DNA of 64,000 nt from Streptococcus cristatus (GTDB taxonomy: Bacteria > Bacillota > Bacilli > Lactobacillales > Streptococcaceae), in assembly GCF_008369405.1 (NCBI RefSeq), contig NZ_VSJJ01000008.1, forward strand, positions 1 through 64,000. Reading direction: 5' to 3'. Below are positions 37,506 through 49,200 of this stretch, piece by piece (within the stretch, counting starts at the first letter, position 1; each line of letters starts with the position of its first letter). Under the pieces are notes generated by a model, which saw only the letters and a program-made list of their open reading frames with translations, did not search any database and was not told the DNA's origin. Both the position numbers and the translations under genes were made by a program.

Positions 37506-39797
37506 ATGCGCTTCAATCAGTATAGTTATAGCAAGACAAATCCAGACACCATGCGCCAAGAATTAGCCGACTTGGGCTTTATTTATGAGCCACACCTTTC
37601 TGACAAAAACAATCTCCAAAACTTTCTAAGACGCTGTTTCTTTCTCTATCAGGATACCGACTACTTGCTTCGAGCTTGGGCCGCTGATAGAGAAACCGAC
37701 TTGTTGACCTTCTTCGAGTCAGACCGCGAACTAACAGCTGAGGTCTTCTATATGACTGCCTTTCAGCTCTTGGACTTTGTACCTTTTGTTGATTTCACCG
37801 ATCTTGAGAAATTCCGAACAGAAAGCAACTTCCCTATCGTCTACAGCAATCTGCTAGAAAACCTCTACCAGTTACTCAACACTCGGACAAAAAATGGCAA
37901 TCTGCTGATTGATAAGCTAGTCAGCGAGGGTTTGATCCCCGAGGACAACACCCACCACTACTTCAACGGCAAGAGCCTAGCAACCTTTTCCAGCCACGAT
38001 GCCATCCGCGAGGTAGTTTACGTGGAATCACGCGTGGATACTGATGGAAACGGTCTGCCAGATTTGGTCAAGGTTAGCATTATCCGTCCTCGTTACCAAG
38101 GGCAAATCCCTGCCGTCATGACCGCTTCTCCTTATCATCAAGGAACCAATGATCCTGCCAGCGACAAGGCTCTCCATAATATGAATGTGGACTTATTAAA
38201 AAAAGAACCTCGTCAAATCACAGTCCAAGATCCTGAGCTCAAATTGCTCCAACTAGATTCGCCAGATTCTGCTCAAGAAGTCTCTGAAGCCGAGGAAAAA
38301 CTGGGCCATATCGGCACCTACACGCTGAATGATTACTTGCTGCCCCGCGGCTTTGCCAATCTATACGTATCTGGTGTAGGGACCAAAGATTCTCAAGGAC
38401 TGATGACCAGCGGCGACTATCAGCAGATTGAGGCCTACAAGAATGTCATTGACTGGCTCAACGGCCGCTGCCGAGCCTTCACCGACCACACTCGCCAACG
38501 GGAAATCAAGGCTACTTGGTCCAACGGAAAAGTGGCTACGACCGGTATCTCCTATCTGGGCACCATGTCCAACGGGCTGGCAACGACTGGCGTAGATGGT
38601 TTGGAAGTCATCATCGCCGAAGCTGGGATTTCTTCTTGGTATAATTACTACCGCGAAAACGGTCTCGTCACAAGTCCTGGCGGCTATCCAGGAGAGGATT
38701 TTGAATCCTTGACCGAACTGACCTACTCCCGCAACCTGAGGGCTGGTGACTACCTGCGCCATAATGATGCTTATCAGCAAAGTCTAGAGCAACAGCGCAA
38801 GGACCTAGACCGGCAAACCGGAGATTACAATCAATTTTGGCATGACCGCAACTACCTGCTCCACGCAGATAAGGTCAAGGCCGAAGTCGTCTTCACCCAC
38901 GGCTCTCAAGACTGGAATGTCAAGCCCCTCCATGTCTATAATATGTTTCGGGCCTTACCGCCCCACATCAAAAAGCATCTCTTCTTCCACAATGGTGCCC
39001 ATGTTTACATGAACAACTGGCAGTCCATTGACTTCCGCGAAGCCATGAATGCCCTTCTCAGCAAGAAACTACTGGGTCATGCTTCAGACTTCGAACTGCC
39101 GCCAGTCATCTGGCAGGACAACAGCCAAGCTCAAAACTGGCTGACTCTGGAGGACTTTGGTGGTCAGAAGAACTACGCTCATTTCCAACTAGGTAAAGGC
39201 ACTCAAGAGATTCAAAATCAGTATTCAGAAGAAGACTACAATCGTTTTGCCAAAAACTACCAAAGCTTTAAAAACGAACTCTTTGACGGCAAGGTCAACC
39301 AGATTACTCTGGATTGGACTTTAGAAGATGACCTCTTCCTCAACGGAGTCACCCAGCTCAAACTGCGCCTCAAATCCAGCACGGACAAGGGGCTGATTTC
39401 CGCCCAGCTACTGGACTTTGGACCAGCCAAACGCCTCACTCCAATTCCGACACCGCTTGAGCCTAGAGTCATGGACAATGGCCGCTACTATATGCTGGAC
39501 AATCTGCTTGAGCTGCCTTTTACTGAAACACCACACCGTGTCATCACCAAAGGCTTCCTCAACCTGCAAAATCGGACAGATTTACTGACGGTCGAAGAAG
39601 TTGCCCCTGACCAATGGATGGAATGTAGCTTTGAACTGCAACCAACTATCTACAAGATGAAAAAAGGCGACCAGCTGCGCCTCGTCCTCTACACCACTGA
39701 CTTCGAACACACCGTCCGTGATAAAACCAATTATCAGCTGACGGTAGATTTAGAGCAATCTAGTCTAGACTTTCCGACCATGACATCACTTTCATAA
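37506..39797 (+). CDS. pepX: Xaa-Pro dipeptidyl-peptidase
   Basis: PepX removes X-Pro dipeptides from the N-terminus of peptides in the cytosol. The 763-residue serine peptidase has the nucleophile Ser349 in TTGISYLGT, a catalytic Asp in HGSQDWNV and His in NGAHVYMN, an N-terminal helical dimerisation domain and a C-terminal jelly-roll. Length equals the lactococcal enzyme. The ribosome site is GAGGG. Confidence 0.97.
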   Translation: MRFNQYSYSKTNPDTMRQELADLGFIYEPHLSDKNNLQNFLRRCFFLYQDTDYLLRAWAADRETDLLTFFESDRELTAEVFYMTAFQLLDFVPFVDFTDLEKFRTESNFPIVYSNLLENLYQLLNTRTKNGNLLIDKLVSEGLIPEDNTHHYFNGKSLATFSSHDAIREVVYVESRVDTDGNGLPDLVKVSIIRPRYQGQIPAVMTASPYHQGTNDPASDKALHNMNVDLLKKEPRQITVQDPELKLLQLDSPDSAQEVSEAEEKLGHIGTYTLNDYLLPRGFANLYVSGVGTKDSQGLMTSGDYQQIEAYKNVIDWLNGRCRAFTDHTRQREIKATWSNGKVATTGISYLGTMSNGLATTGVDGLEVIIAEAGISSWYNYYRENGLVTSPGGYPGEDFESLTELTYSRNLRAGDYLRHNDAYQQSLEQQRKDLDRQTGDYNQFWHDRNYLLHADKVKAEVVFTHGSQDWNVKPLHVYNMFRALPPHIKKHLFFHNGAHVYMNNWQSIDFREAMNALLSKKLLGHASDFELPPVIWQDNSQAQNWLTLEDFGGQKNYAHFQLGKGTQEIQNQYSEEDYNRFAKNYQSFKNELFDGKVNQITLDWTLEDDLFLNGVTQLKLRLKSSTDKGLISAQLLDFGPAKRLTPIPTPLEPRVMDNGRYYMLDNLLELPFTETPHRVITKGFLNLQNRTDLLTVEEVAPDQWMECSFELQPTIYKMKKGDQLRLVLYTTDFEHTVRDKTNYQLTVDLEQSSLDFPTMTSLS

Positions 39798-39804
39798 AAC
39801 CTAA

Positions 39805-39834
39805 AAGACGCTGAAATTCAGCGCCTTTTTCTTT
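39805..39834. terminator. Bidirectional terminator between pepX and the lipoprotein gene
   Basis: CGCTG and CAGCG pair around AAATT, within flanking AAAAG...CTTTT sequence that gives T-runs on both strands. Confidence 0.75.
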
Positions 39835-40247
39835 TATCGTAGATTAAAATATTTCTCTGCATATTTTTTATAATCCGGCTTTTCCTTGCGGTTCATAGCA
39901 AAGAGCATACTGCCTGTGAGATAATCATCGTCTGAATCAGGGATTAGCATAATAGCAACATTTTTATCTTTCTCAGGAAAGACGATAGAAAATATTTTGC
40001 CATTATCTTTCCGAGTCAGGCCATAATAACTCACCCCATTTTTAAAACCAACAGCATTTTGAGTATACTTATACTCTTCTTCGTTGACAATGATGGTCTT
40101 GTCTTTTATTTCAATGGTCGTTTGTTCACCGCTAACGTCCTGCACATTCCATTTTCCCTGAATTTTAGGGCTACCACTACAACCGATTAGGATGAAGAGG
40201 GATGAGAACACTACCAACAGCAAACCTTTTATCTTCTTGTTTTTCAA
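39834..40247 (-). CDS. Small predicted lipoprotein of unknown function
   Basis: The 137-residue protein has a lipoprotein signal, MKNKKIKGLLLVVFSSLFI ending LIGC at Cys23, so the mature form should be lipid-anchored outside the membrane. The rest is a lipocalin-like beta sequence (IQGKWNVQD, TTIEIKDKTIIVNEEEYKY, GVSYYGLTRKDNGKIFSIVF), reminiscent of small DUF lipoproteins. The start codon is TTG at 40247, eight bases after AAGGAG. It is AT-rich and monocistronic. Confidence 0.82.
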   Translation of the reverse strand: MKNKKIKGLLLVVFSSLFILIGCSGSPKIQGKWNVQDVSGEQTTIEIKDKTIIVNEEEYKYTQNAVGFKNGVSYYGLTRKDNGKIFSIVFPEKDKNVAIMLIPDSDDDYLTGSMLFAMNRKEKPDYKKYAEKYFNLR

Positions 40248-40280
40248 GTTGTCTTCTCCTTGGGATATAGATTCATGACC

Positions 40281-40310
40281 ATTCTACTATAAAGACTAAA
40301 TCTTTGTCAA
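40281..40310 (-). promoter_or_regulatory. Promoter of the lipoprotein gene
   Basis: A perfect TTGACA (40310-40305) is followed after 18 bp by TAGAAT (40286-40281). Confidence 0.7.
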
Positions 40311-40330
40311 ACCTTCTAGAAATGTTCTTC

Positions 40331-40358
40331 TTGCCACTTTCCCCAAAAATGATATAAT
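40331..40358 (+). promoter_or_regulatory. ebfC promoter
   Basis: TTGCCA (40331-40336), 16 bp and TGATATAAT (hexamer 40353-40358) form an extended -10 promoter. Confidence 0.7.
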
Positions 40359-40416
40359 TGAAGAGTGAGGATTACCAAGGGGCTCAGCCCTTGCAAGAGA
40401 AAGGAAAGAAAATCTT

Positions 40417-40716
40417 ATGATGAACATGCAAAACATGATGAAGCAAGCCCAAAAACTTAAAAAAGACATGGACATTGCTCAAGCAGAATTAGCCGCAACT
40501 GAATTTGTTGGAAAATCTAGCCAAGATTTAGTTGTAGCAACTCTTACTGGTGATAAAAAGGTTGTCAAAATTGACTTTCAGCCTGCTATCGTAGACCCAG
40601 AAGATATGGAAACTCTATCTGATTTGACTAGCCAAGCTATCAATGCTGCTATCGATCAAATCAACGAGGCAGCTAAGCAAAAACTCAGCGCTTTCCAAAG
40701 TGGACTTTCTTTCTAA
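40417..40716 (+). CDS. ebfC: YbaB/EbfC nucleoid-associated DNA-binding protein
   Basis: The 99-residue protein has the YbaB/EbfC layout: Met-rich start [18 protein letters not shown], a central beta-sheet ([21 protein letters not shown]) and a long C-terminal helix. These dimers bind DNA with low specificity. Here it is monocistronic rather than in the common dnaX-ybaB-recR arrangement. The second ATG (40420) is an alternative start. Confidence 0.9.
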   Translation: MMNMQNMMKQAQKLKKDMDIAQAELAATEFVGKSSQDLVVATLTGDKKVVKIDFQPAIVDPEDMETLSDLTSQAINAAIDQINEAAKQKLSAFQSGLSF

Positions 40717-40740
40717 TTCTGCTAAGCCCTTATAAAAATC

Positions 40741-40784
40741 AACTCCCAAAAGATGAACCACTCATCCTTTTGGGAGTTTTTTTG
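40741..40784 (+). terminator. ebfC terminator
   Basis: AACTCCCAAAAG-ATGA and TCAT-CCTTTTGGGAGTT form a stem with a one-base bulge, followed by seven T residues. Confidence 0.88.
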
Positions 40785-40787
40785 CGT

Positions 40788-40823
40788 AAAAAATTGGAGA
40801 AAAGGTCTCAGCATTTTCTCCAA
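40788..40823 (-). terminator. Terminator of the pur operon after purH
   Basis: TTGGAGAAAA and TTTTCTCCAA form a perfect 10-bp stem with a 10-base loop, followed on the minus strand by TTTTTTACG. It means purD, purE, purK and purB are not in this transcript. Confidence 0.88.
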
Positions 40824-40834
40824 TATAAATCTTC

Positions 40835-42382
40835 TTAATGTCTAAAATGTCTCACGCCTGTAAAGACCATAGCCAAGCCATATTTATCCGCAGCTTCGAT
40901 GGATTCTTGATCACGGACAGAGCCACCCGGCTGTATGATGGCCTTGATTCCTGCTTTAGCGATTTCTTCTACGTTATCCGCAAATGGGAAGAAGGCATCG
41001 GAAGCAAGAACAGCGCCGTCAAGGCGGTCTTTGGCTTGTTCAATGGCAATACGCACAGAGGCCACACGGTTGGTTTGACCTGGTCCAACACCCAGAGTCA
41101 TGTGGTCGTTGGTCACAATGATACCGTTTGATTTGACATACTTGATAGCTTTCCAAGCGAACTCTAGGGCAGTTGCTTCTGTCTCAGTCGGTTGGCGTTT
41201 GGTCACCACTTGCCAGTCAGCTGGGCTTTCTTTGACCACGTCTTGATTTTGCACCAGAAGTCCACCAACCACGCCTGTGTATTCTGCTTCCACTTCGCTG
41301 GCTTCTTGTGCATCAAATGGCAAGGCAAGGATGCGCAAGTTTTTCTTTTTGTTGGTCAAAATGGCTAGCGCTTCATCCGTATAACTTGGCGCGATGATGA
41401 TTTCAAGGAAAACACCGTGCATCTTCTCAGCTGTCGCAGCATCCACCTCACGGTTGAGGACGACAATGCCACCAAAGATTGATACTGGGTCAGATTCATA
41501 AGCGTAGTCCCAAGCGGTTTCGATGTCATCAGCTTGACCAATTCCACATGGATTCATATGTTTCAATGCTACCACGGTTGGACGGTCTTTAAAATCACGG
41601 ATAATACGGATAGCTGCATCTGCATCGCGGATATTGTTGAAGGACAATTCCTTACCGTTGAGCTGTTTCGCTGATGCAATCGAGTAGTCAGTCGGCAAAG
41701 CTTTTTGGTAAAAGTCTGCATCTTGTTGAGGGTTTTCACCGTAACGCATAGCTTGCTTGAGGTCATAAGTCAAGGTCAGTTTTTCAGGTTTTGCTTCTCC
41801 CACTTGAGCAGTGAAGTATTCCGCAATCAAGGCATCATAAGCCGCTGTGTGACGGAAGACCTTAGCCGCCAGACGTTGGCGAGTTTCGTAAGTCGTTTGG
41901 TCATTGGCTGACAACTCTTCCAAAACCACAGCATAGTCAGCAGGGTCTACCACAACCGTCACGCTAGCGTGGTTTTTAGCCGCTGAACGAAGCATAGATG
42001 GCCCACCAATATCGATGTTTTCAACTGCGTCAGCGTACGTCACATCTGGTTTGAGAATCGTTTCCTTGAAAGGATAGAGATTTACTACAACAAGGTCGAT
42101 GAGCTCAATCTGATTATCCTTAGCAGCCTCTAAGTGGCTAGCCAAGTCACGACGAGCGAGGAGCCCACCGTGGATATTTGGATGAAGGGTCTTGACACGA
42201 CCGTCCATCATTTCTGGAAAACCAGTCACATCATCGATTGCAATGGTCTTCACTCCAGCATTGTCAAGGGCAACCTTAGTACCACCTGTTGAGATGATGT
42301 CCCAACCGAGTTTTTTAAGTTCTTGGGCAAATTCGACAATGCCCGCTTTGTCTGAGACGCTGATTAAGGCGCGTTTAGTCAT
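40835..42382 (-). CDS. purH: AICAR transformylase / IMP cyclohydrolase
   Basis: PurH performs the last two steps to IMP. The 515-residue protein has the N-terminal cyclohydrolase domain ([44 protein letters not shown]) and the C-terminal transformylase domain with [12 protein letters not shown] and [11 protein letters not shown]. The frame opens at 42418, but ATG at 42382 with AAAGGA upstream gives the family N-terminus [12 protein letters not shown]. Confidence 0.97.
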   Translation of the reverse strand: MTKRALISVSDKAGIVEFAQELKKLGWDIISTGGTKVALDNAGVKTIAIDDVTGFPEMMDGRVKTLHPNIHGGLLARRDLASHLEAAKDNQIELIDLVVVNLYPFKETILKPDVTYADAVENIDIGGPSMLRSAAKNHASVTVVVDPADYAVVLEELSANDQTTYETRQRLAAKVFRHTAAYDALIAEYFTAQVGEAKPEKLTLTYDLKQAMRYGENPQQDADFYQKALPTDYSIASAKQLNGKELSFNNIRDADAAIRIIRDFKDRPTVVALKHMNPCGIGQADDIETAWDYAYESDPVSIFGGIVVLNREVDAATAEKMHGVFLEIIIAPSYTDEALAILTNKKKNLRILALPFDAQEASEVEAEYTGVVGGLLVQNQDVVKESPADWQVVTKRQPTETEATALEFAWKAIKYVKSNGIIVTNDHMTLGVGPGQTNRVASVRIAIEQAKDRLDGAVLASDAFFPFADNVEEIAKAGIKAIIQPGGSVRDQESIEAADKYGLAMVFTGVRHFRH

Positions 42383-42423
42383 GTTTTTTCCTTTCATTGT
42401 ATCAAGAGGTGCTCTCACACCAT

Positions 42424-43131
42424 TTAAATTAAAGACTGGCGATTATAATCTGTAATCTGATCTCCAAGTTCTTTCAACAATTTCCTAACCTCCAGCTTAC
42501 TTGTTTCACTTTCATAAATACTTCGCCGTTCGGCGTCTGTTGCACCAATTAAGGTTACAAATTCCACTTTTCCATGCGGAGTATCTAGAGGCTTAGCTAA
42601 ATCATCAGCAGCAGTCAAGAAGCCTGTCAAATTAGATTTCTGTTGGGCATCAATTCCTACCGTTTGCTTGGTATAGATGTATTCTTCTGGCAAAACCACT
42701 TTACCCGTTTTAAAAATATATCTTGCCACATACTGTAGCAAACCACAGCCATTTTTAATTTCTTCTTCGTCATTATCTGATTTCTTTAACTTAAACGTTA
42801 ATTCAATCCCATAACCACTGTATTCTGGATCTGAGCTTTCCTTTGTATATAATTCTAACAAGCCATAGCCAACAAAATGCCAAAAATCTCCTGCATCGTA
42901 AACACTGATGCCATCAAGTGGATCTGGACCGCCTAGCATATACTTGATAACTGTTCCATAATGAAGAGGACTGGGCTGATCAGGGTATAAACGATTAAAT
43001 TCTGCATCAATCGCTTCCCATCCTGGAGCGCTATCATCTGTATTTTCAACTTTAATAACAATCTTGTCTTCATCTTTAGTTGACTTCTCTTCATCAGAAG
43101 ATTTCTTCTTAAAAAAATCAAACAACCCCAT
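42424..43131 (-). CDS. Suppressor-of-fused (SUFU) domain protein
   Basis: The 235-residue acidic protein has a short basic N-terminus (GLFDFFKKK), then a SUFU-like domain: [44 protein letters not shown] and [10 protein letters not shown]. Bacterial SUFU proteins are known as immunity proteins in polymorphic toxin systems, but no toxin is visible nearby. The gene is AT-rich compared with its neighbours and has its own AAGGAG site. It sits between purN and purH, where pneumococcus has a vanZ-like gene, so this junction seems to accept cargo. Role in this operon is unknown. Confidence 0.8.
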   Translation of the reverse strand: MGLFDFFKKKSSDEEKSTKDEDKIVIKVENTDDSAPGWEAIDAEFNRLYPDQPSPLHYGTVIKYMLGGPDPLDGISVYDAGDFWHFVGYGLLELYTKESSDPEYSGYGIELTFKLKKSDNDEEEIKNGCGLLQYVARYIFKTGKVVLPEEYIYTKQTVGIDAQQKSNLTGFLTAADDLAKPLDTPHGKVEFVTLIGATDAERRSIYESETSKLEVRKLLKELGDQITDYNRQSLI

Positions 43132-43190
43132 AAATTCTCCTTAGCAGATGACTTTTAATCCTTGCCACAAAATCAGCTATGATTTCCTTC

Positions 43191-43742
43191 TTATTTTCGT
43201 GCAACTCCCAAGCTATCCAACACTTCTGGATACAGCTTGTACTCCGCTTCATGAATGCGAGCTTCAAAGCTGTCAATGGTATCATCAGCTAGCCTTGGTA
43301 CACGGACCTGCTTGATAATCTTTCCAGTATCTACACCTGAGTCCACCCAGTGAATGGTCACTCCACTCTCAGTAACACCAGCATTCCAAGCATCTTCAAT
43401 CCCATGAGCTCCTGGAAATTCTGGCAGGTAGGCTGGATGAATATTGATGATTCGGCCTTCATAAGCCTCCAATAAGGTTTGCCCAACGATTTTCATGTAG
43501 CCGGCGAGGCAAACCAAGTCAATCTGGTGTTCCTCCAAGAGTTCGACAAGGGCTGCTTCGTAGTCTACCTTGTTCTCAAACTCCTTGAGTTCAAAAGCAT
43601 AGGACAGGACGCCGAGCTTTTCTGCACGCTCTAGCACATAGGCGTCACGATGGTCTGAAAAGACAAACTCCACTGGAAATTCTTCGGCAATCATCTGAAA
43701 ATTTGAGCCATTACCAGAGGCAAAAACCGCTATTTTTTTCAT
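43191..43742 (-). CDS. purN: Phosphoribosylglycinamide formyltransferase
   Basis: PurN transfers a formyl group from 10-formyl-THF to GAR. The 183-residue protein shows the catalytic set: AGYMKIVG, Asn/His in [17 protein letters not shown] and Asp in [10 protein letters not shown]. Its start overlaps purM by 4 bp. Confidence 0.96.
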   Translation of the reverse strand: MKKIAVFASGNGSNFQMIAEEFPVEFVFSDHRDAYVLERAEKLGVLSYAFELKEFENKVDYEAALVELLEEHQIDLVCLAGYMKIVGQTLLEAYEGRIINIHPAYLPEFPGAHGIEDAWNAGVTESGVTIHWVDSGVDTGKIIKQVRVPRLADDTIDSFEARIHEAEYKLYPEVLDSLGVARK

Positions 43743-44761
43743 TTGATGATGACACTTTCGTTTTCTTTCTTGACGATGCGACCAATTTCATAGGCTGGTT
43801 CATCCAATAATTCTTTGACACGCTCTACATTTTCAGGCCTAACTGCCAGCATGAGTCCCACACCCATATTGAAGATTTCAAACATTTCTTCGTGTTTGAT
43901 TTCACCGTATTTTTCAAGGGCTTTGAAAATCGGAAGAACTGGAACCTTGTCTTCTTCGATTTCTGCCGCTAGGTCATCCGCAAACATACGAGGGACATTT
44001 TCGATAAATCCACCACCTGTGATGTGGGCAATGCCGTTGACCAAGCCTTCCTTGATGAGTGGCAAGACAGCCTTGACATAGATACGAGTCGGCTCAAGAA
44101 GAACGTCCTTGAGTTTCTTGCCTTCCAATTCTGGCAAAACTTCCTCACCTGTGTAGTCCGCAAAGACACGACGGACGAGTGAGTAACCATTTGAGTGAAT
44201 CCCACTTGAAGCAAGTCCGAGAAGAACATCACCTTCTGCCACTTTTGAGCCGTCAATGATTTGAGATTTTTCAGCCACGCCGACCGCAAAACCAGCCAAG
44301 TCATAGTCATCTTCACCATACATACCAGGCATTTCAGCCGTTTCCCCACCGATAAGGGCTGCTCCAGCCTGCACACAGCCTTCTGCTACTCCAGCAACGA
44401 CTTGTTCTAGCTTGGCTGGTTCATTCTTCCCTGTCGCCACATAGTCTAGGAAATAGAGGGGCTCAGCACCTGCAGCGATGATATCATTGACACACATAGC
44501 CACACAGTCCTGCCCAATCGTGTCATGCTTGTCGTACTTGATAGCCAGCATGAGTTTGGTCCCGACACCATCAGTCCCTGAAATCAAGACAGGCTCTTTG
44601 ACACCTGTTTTTGAAAGATCGAACATACCACCGAAACCACCAAGAGCTCCCATGACACCTGCGCGTTCCGTACGAGACACGTGCTTTTTGATCCGCTCAA
44701 CAACTTCATAACCCGCTTCAACATCCACACCAGATTGGGCATAAGCATTTTTATTTGTCAT
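43739..44761 (-). CDS. purM: Phosphoribosylformylglycinamidine cyclo-ligase
   Basis: PurM (AIR synthetase) closes the imidazole ring. The 340-residue protein has [35 protein letters not shown] and [10 protein letters not shown], all family hallmarks. It is 39 bp after purF and overlaps purN. Confidence 0.97.
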   Translation of the reverse strand: MTNKNAYAQSGVDVEAGYEVVERIKKHVSRTERAGVMGALGGFGGMFDLSKTGVKEPVLISGTDGVGTKLMLAIKYDKHDTIGQDCVAMCVNDIIAAGAEPLYFLDYVATGKNEPAKLEQVVAGVAEGCVQAGAALIGGETAEMPGMYGEDDYDLAGFAVGVAEKSQIIDGSKVAEGDVLLGLASSGIHSNGYSLVRRVFADYTGEEVLPELEGKKLKDVLLEPTRIYVKAVLPLIKEGLVNGIAHITGGGFIENVPRMFADDLAAEIEEDKVPVLPIFKALEKYGEIKHEEMFEIFNMGVGLMLAVRPENVERVKELLDEPAYEIGRIVKKENESVIIK

Positions 44762-44800
44762 TTCTTTATTCCTTTTCTTTAATGGAGAATCGTCTTCCGC

Positions 44801-46243
44801 CTATTTATAGAAACTGGTCTTGTCACCCAAACTTCTACGGTATTCTTCTTCATAGTCGTAAAGAGGTGTTGGATAGTCGCCGTCAAAGTAAGCGACACAG
44901 AGACCACCATTCGGCGCATCTGTTTCAATCCCGATAGAGTTAATCAAGCCATCAATCGAAAGATAGGTCAGGCTATCTGCACCAATGATTTGGCAGGTTT
45001 CTTCAACCGTATGATTGGCCGCAATTAGCTCCTGACGCGTCTGGATATCAATCCCGTAGAAACATGGATACGCTAGGGCAGGGCTACCAATCGCAACATG
45101 AACCTCCGTCGCCCCTGCTTCTTTCAATAGCTGAACGATGCGACGAGAGGTTGTCCCACGAACAATGGAATCATCAATCATGACGACACGTTTGCCTTTG
45201 ACAACGCCTGAAACGGCAGACAGCTTCATCCGCACCCCTTGCTCCCGCAATTCTTGAGTCGGTTGGATAAAGGTACGTTGGGTGTATTGGTTCTTGATGA
45301 GTCCCATTTCATTTGGCAGACCGGATTCTTCCGCAAAGCCCATGGCTGCGCTAAGTGATGAGTTTGGCACACCGACCACGATATCCGCCTCATGCTTGAA
45401 TTCACGCGCCAACTGGGCACCCATACGTTTTCGAGCAGTATGGACATTGACCCCATGGATATTGGAGTCAGGACGGGCAAAATAGATATACTCCATAGAG
45501 CAAATCGCGAGCTGAGTATCACTCGTGTAGCTATCATACTGGATACCATTGTCGTCAATAATGACAATCTCGCCTGGTTTCACATCGCGAATCCACTCAG
45601 CACCGATTACTTCAAAGGCACAGGTTTCAGATGAAACCACGACTGCTCCATTGGCCATTTTTCCGATCGAAAGAGGACGAAAACCATTAGGGTCAAGGGC
45701 TGCAATCAACTTATCTTCAAACAGCAAGAGATAAGCGAAACCACCTTTGACAAGACTAAGCGCTTCCTTGATTTTGCCCATCAAGTTTGGATTGTGGCTA
45801 CGGCGAATGAGATGAGCCAAGATTTCCGAGTCCGAAGTCGCGCTGAAAATCGCTCCTCTTTGTTCCAATTCTTGCTTGAGAGATTCTGCATTGGTCAGAT
45901 TCCCATTATGAGCCAAGCCAAACTGCATATCATGAAAGCGGAAAAGGAAAGGTTGGATATTGTCTACAGAAGCTTCTCCCGCAGTCGCATAACGCACGTG
46001 TCCAATCGCTCCAGTCCCTGTCAATTTATCCAAATTAGCAGGATCTCTGAAGACTTCTGATAAAAGCCCCATATCACGATGGCGCTTCAATTGTCCATGG
46101 TCATTGGAGAGGATCCCTGCCCCCTCCTGACCACGGTGCTGAAGACTGTGGAGCCCAAAATAGGTCATTTTAGCAGCATCTGGATGCCCCCAGATACCAA
46201 AAACGCCACATTCTTCATTAAGAGATTTTACTTCGTATGTCAT
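44801..46243 (-). CDS. purF: Amidophosphoribosyltransferase
   Basis: PurF commits PRPP to purine synthesis. The 480-residue Ntn-hydrolase has an 11-residue propeptide before the nucleophile Cys12 (NEECGVFGIWGH), the glutaminase segment HSLQHRGQEGAGI and the PRPP loop VVMIDDSIVRGTTSRR. Unlike the Bacillus enzyme, I do not see a clear Fe-S cysteine set. Confidence 0.96.
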   Translation of the reverse strand: MTYEVKSLNEECGVFGIWGHPDAAKMTYFGLHSLQHRGQEGAGILSNDHGQLKRHRDMGLLSEVFRDPANLDKLTGTGAIGHVRYATAGEASVDNIQPFLFRFHDMQFGLAHNGNLTNAESLKQELEQRGAIFSATSDSEILAHLIRRSHNPNLMGKIKEALSLVKGGFAYLLLFEDKLIAALDPNGFRPLSIGKMANGAVVVSSETCAFEVIGAEWIRDVKPGEIVIIDDNGIQYDSYTSDTQLAICSMEYIYFARPDSNIHGVNVHTARKRMGAQLAREFKHEADIVVGVPNSSLSAAMGFAEESGLPNEMGLIKNQYTQRTFIQPTQELREQGVRMKLSAVSGVVKGKRVVMIDDSIVRGTTSRRIVQLLKEAGATEVHVAIGSPALAYPCFYGIDIQTRQELIAANHTVEETCQIIGADSLTYLSIDGLINSIGIETDAPNGGLCVAYFDGDYPTPLYDYEEEYRRSLGDKTSFYK

Positions 46244-46259
46244 TTTTTATACCTAATTT

Positions 46260-49200
46260 TTATTTCCCTGTGAAATAACGCACAGCTGACGCGAACAGAT
46301 GCTGGTCTTTATTCCCTGGGATGTTTTGGAAGAGACCGTCTTCATAACGTTCTGAGTGGCCCATCTTACCGATAATTTGACCGTTCTTGCTGGCAATTCC
46401 TTCGATAGCGTTGACTGAACCATTTGGATTGTACTTGGAATCCATAGTTGGTTTTCCGTCAAAGTCCACGTATTGGCTAAAGATCTGACCATTGTCACGG
46501 AGCTCCGCAAATTCCTCCGCCGTCACGACAAACTTCCCTTCACCATGCGAAACAGGAATAGCGTGGATATCACCGACTTGCACCCCAGCCAACCATGGCG
46601 AATTAGTATTGGCAATGCGAGTTTCCACCATCTTGGCCACGTGTTGGTTGGCATCATTGTAGAAAAGGGTTGGGCTGGTACTGTTAGCATCCTCAAAGTT
46701 CCCGTATGGAAGAAGACCTGATTTGACCAAGGCCTGGAATCCATTACAGATACCAATAATCAAGCCACCGCGAGCGATAAAGTTATCAATGGCTGCACGT
46801 ACTTTTTCATTGAGCAGGATGTTGACGATAAACTTAGCTGAACCATCTGGCTCGTCCGCAGCTGAGAATCCACCTGCAAAGAAGAGGATGTTAGCCTTGC
46901 CGATGTTGTCAACCATGGTTTCAACTGACTTGACAATGGCTTCTTCATTGAGTGTCACGAATGGCACCAAGTTAACCTCTGCACCTTCTTTTTCGAAGGC
47001 TTTTGCTGAGTCATATTCTGAGTTGGTTCCTGGGAAGACTGGGATGTAAACGACCGGTTTTTCAATAGTTTCTTTGGCTTTGATGACTGCGTTAGAAGCG
47101 GCAGCTGGAACTTCTTCCAATTCTTTAGCTTGAGCAAATTCTGTAGGATAGACTGCTTCCAATGTCCCTTGGAAAGCATTATCGAGTTTGTCTCCATCTA
47201 GCTTCACACCATTGACAAGGAGAGCAAAGTCTGCGCTTGTTTGACCGATTTTCTCCACTCCAGCGATTTCTTCAGGAGATGTGAAGACAAATCCACCTAA
47301 TTGAGCTGTCAAAGCCGTTTCAAGATCAGGCAAGATTACCTCTGCACCGATATGATTTCCAAAAGTAGCAAGAGCTAAGCTTTCAAGGACACCACCGTAT
47401 TTAACAGCTGATGCAGATGTCACTTTGTGATCTTTTCGAAGAGCTTCAAACTGAGCGAAGTTTTTCTTAATCAAATCGAAGTCGATATCAGCAGAAAGAG
47501 CTTGACCTGGGATGTAGTAGATGTTTTCACCAGCAGTCTTGAACTCAGGAGAGAGCACCTTGCGGCTATCTGCTGTTGTCACCCCAAAAGCAACCAGGGT
47601 TGGTGGCACCGTCAATTCTTCAAAGGTCCCAGACATAGAATCCTTACCACCAATAGATGGCAAACCAAGTTGGATTTGTGCTTCGATAGAGCCTAGAAGA
47701 GCTGCTACTGGCTGACCAAAGCGTTCAGCTTGCTTGTCCATCCGCTCGAAGTACTCTTGGTAAGAGAAGCGAGCCTTATACCAGTTAGCACCAGAAGCCA
47801 CTAGACGAGCTGTCGCTTCGATAACCGCATAAGCAGCACCATGATATGGAGACCATTCTGCTAGATAAGGGTTAAAGCCTTGGGCCATGACAGACGCGGT
47901 ATGAGTCACACCGTGCTGAACTGGCAATTTTTGCACAGATGCCTCAGTTGGTGTGAGTTGGTAGCGACCGCCAAGTGGGTGATTGACCGTAGAACGACCA
48001 ACTGAACTATCAAAAATGGTCTGCAAGCCTTTTTGACTCGTATGGTTCAAGTCAGATAGAACCGCAAGGGTATCAGCTTCAAGTGTGTCAGCGCTTGTTG
48101 TGCGCTCTTCTGGAAGCTCGACATCCTTGTCTACCACCTTAGCATCAACGACCACGCGCACACCATTGGTATCAAGGAAACGGCGTTCCAAGTCGACAAT
48201 GGTTTCACCATTCCAGTGCATAACAAGATTTGGTTTTTCTGTCACTGTTGCCACAACAACAGCATCAATATTTTCCTTGTTACATTCAGCAACGAAGACA
48301 TCTACGTCCTCAGGACGAACCACGACTGCCATCCGTTCTTGCGATTCAGAGATGGCAATTTCTGTCCCGTTCAATCCTTGATATTTAAGGGGCACCTTGT
48401 TGAGGTCAATTTCAAGACCATCTGCCAATTCACCGATAGCCACACAGACACCGCCTGCTCCAAAATCGTTGGATTTCTTGATAAGACGAGTGACATCCCC
48501 ATTACGGAAAAGACGTTGGATCTTGCGTTCCTCGATGGCATTCCCTTTTTGAACCTCAGCACCTGCAGTCTCCACAGACTCAACCGTTTGAACCTTAGAA
48601 GACCCTGTCGCACCACCGACACCATCACGGCCTGTCTTACCACCAAGAAGAATAATCACATCGCCCGCTTCCGGTTTTTCACGAACAACATTTCCCTTGG
48701 GAGCCGCTCCGACAACAGCACCAAGCTCCATGCGTTTAGCTACAAAGCCTGGGTGGAAGTATTCACGAACGTAAGTCGTCGCCAGACCAATTTGGTTCCC
48801 GTATGAAGAATAACCATGAGCCGCTGTTTTAGAAATAACTTGCTGTGGCAACTTCCCAGCGCGAGTTTCAGCGATTGGCGTTGTAATATCACCAGCACCT
48901 GAGATACGCATAGCTTGGTAAACGTAGGAACGGCCTGACAACGGGTCACGAATAGCACCACCGATACAAGTAGCCGCTCCACCAAATGGTTCAATTTCTG
49001 TTGGGTGGTTGTGGGTTTCATTCTTGAACATGAGGAGCCATGGTTCTTTGACACCATTGACATCTACTTCAATTTCAACCGAACAAGCATTGATCTCATC
49101 AGACACTTCCATGTCATCCAAACGACCATTGGCACGCTCATAACGACCGAAAATAGTGGCCATATCCATCAAGGTTTGTGGTTTTTCAGAGCGCCCCAAC

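Noticed and set aside
43132-43200. An open frame continuing past the purN stop in another phase (contains EIIADFVARIKSHLL)
   Set aside because: It has no start codon or ribosome site of its own and runs only into the SUFU start region; probably chance.
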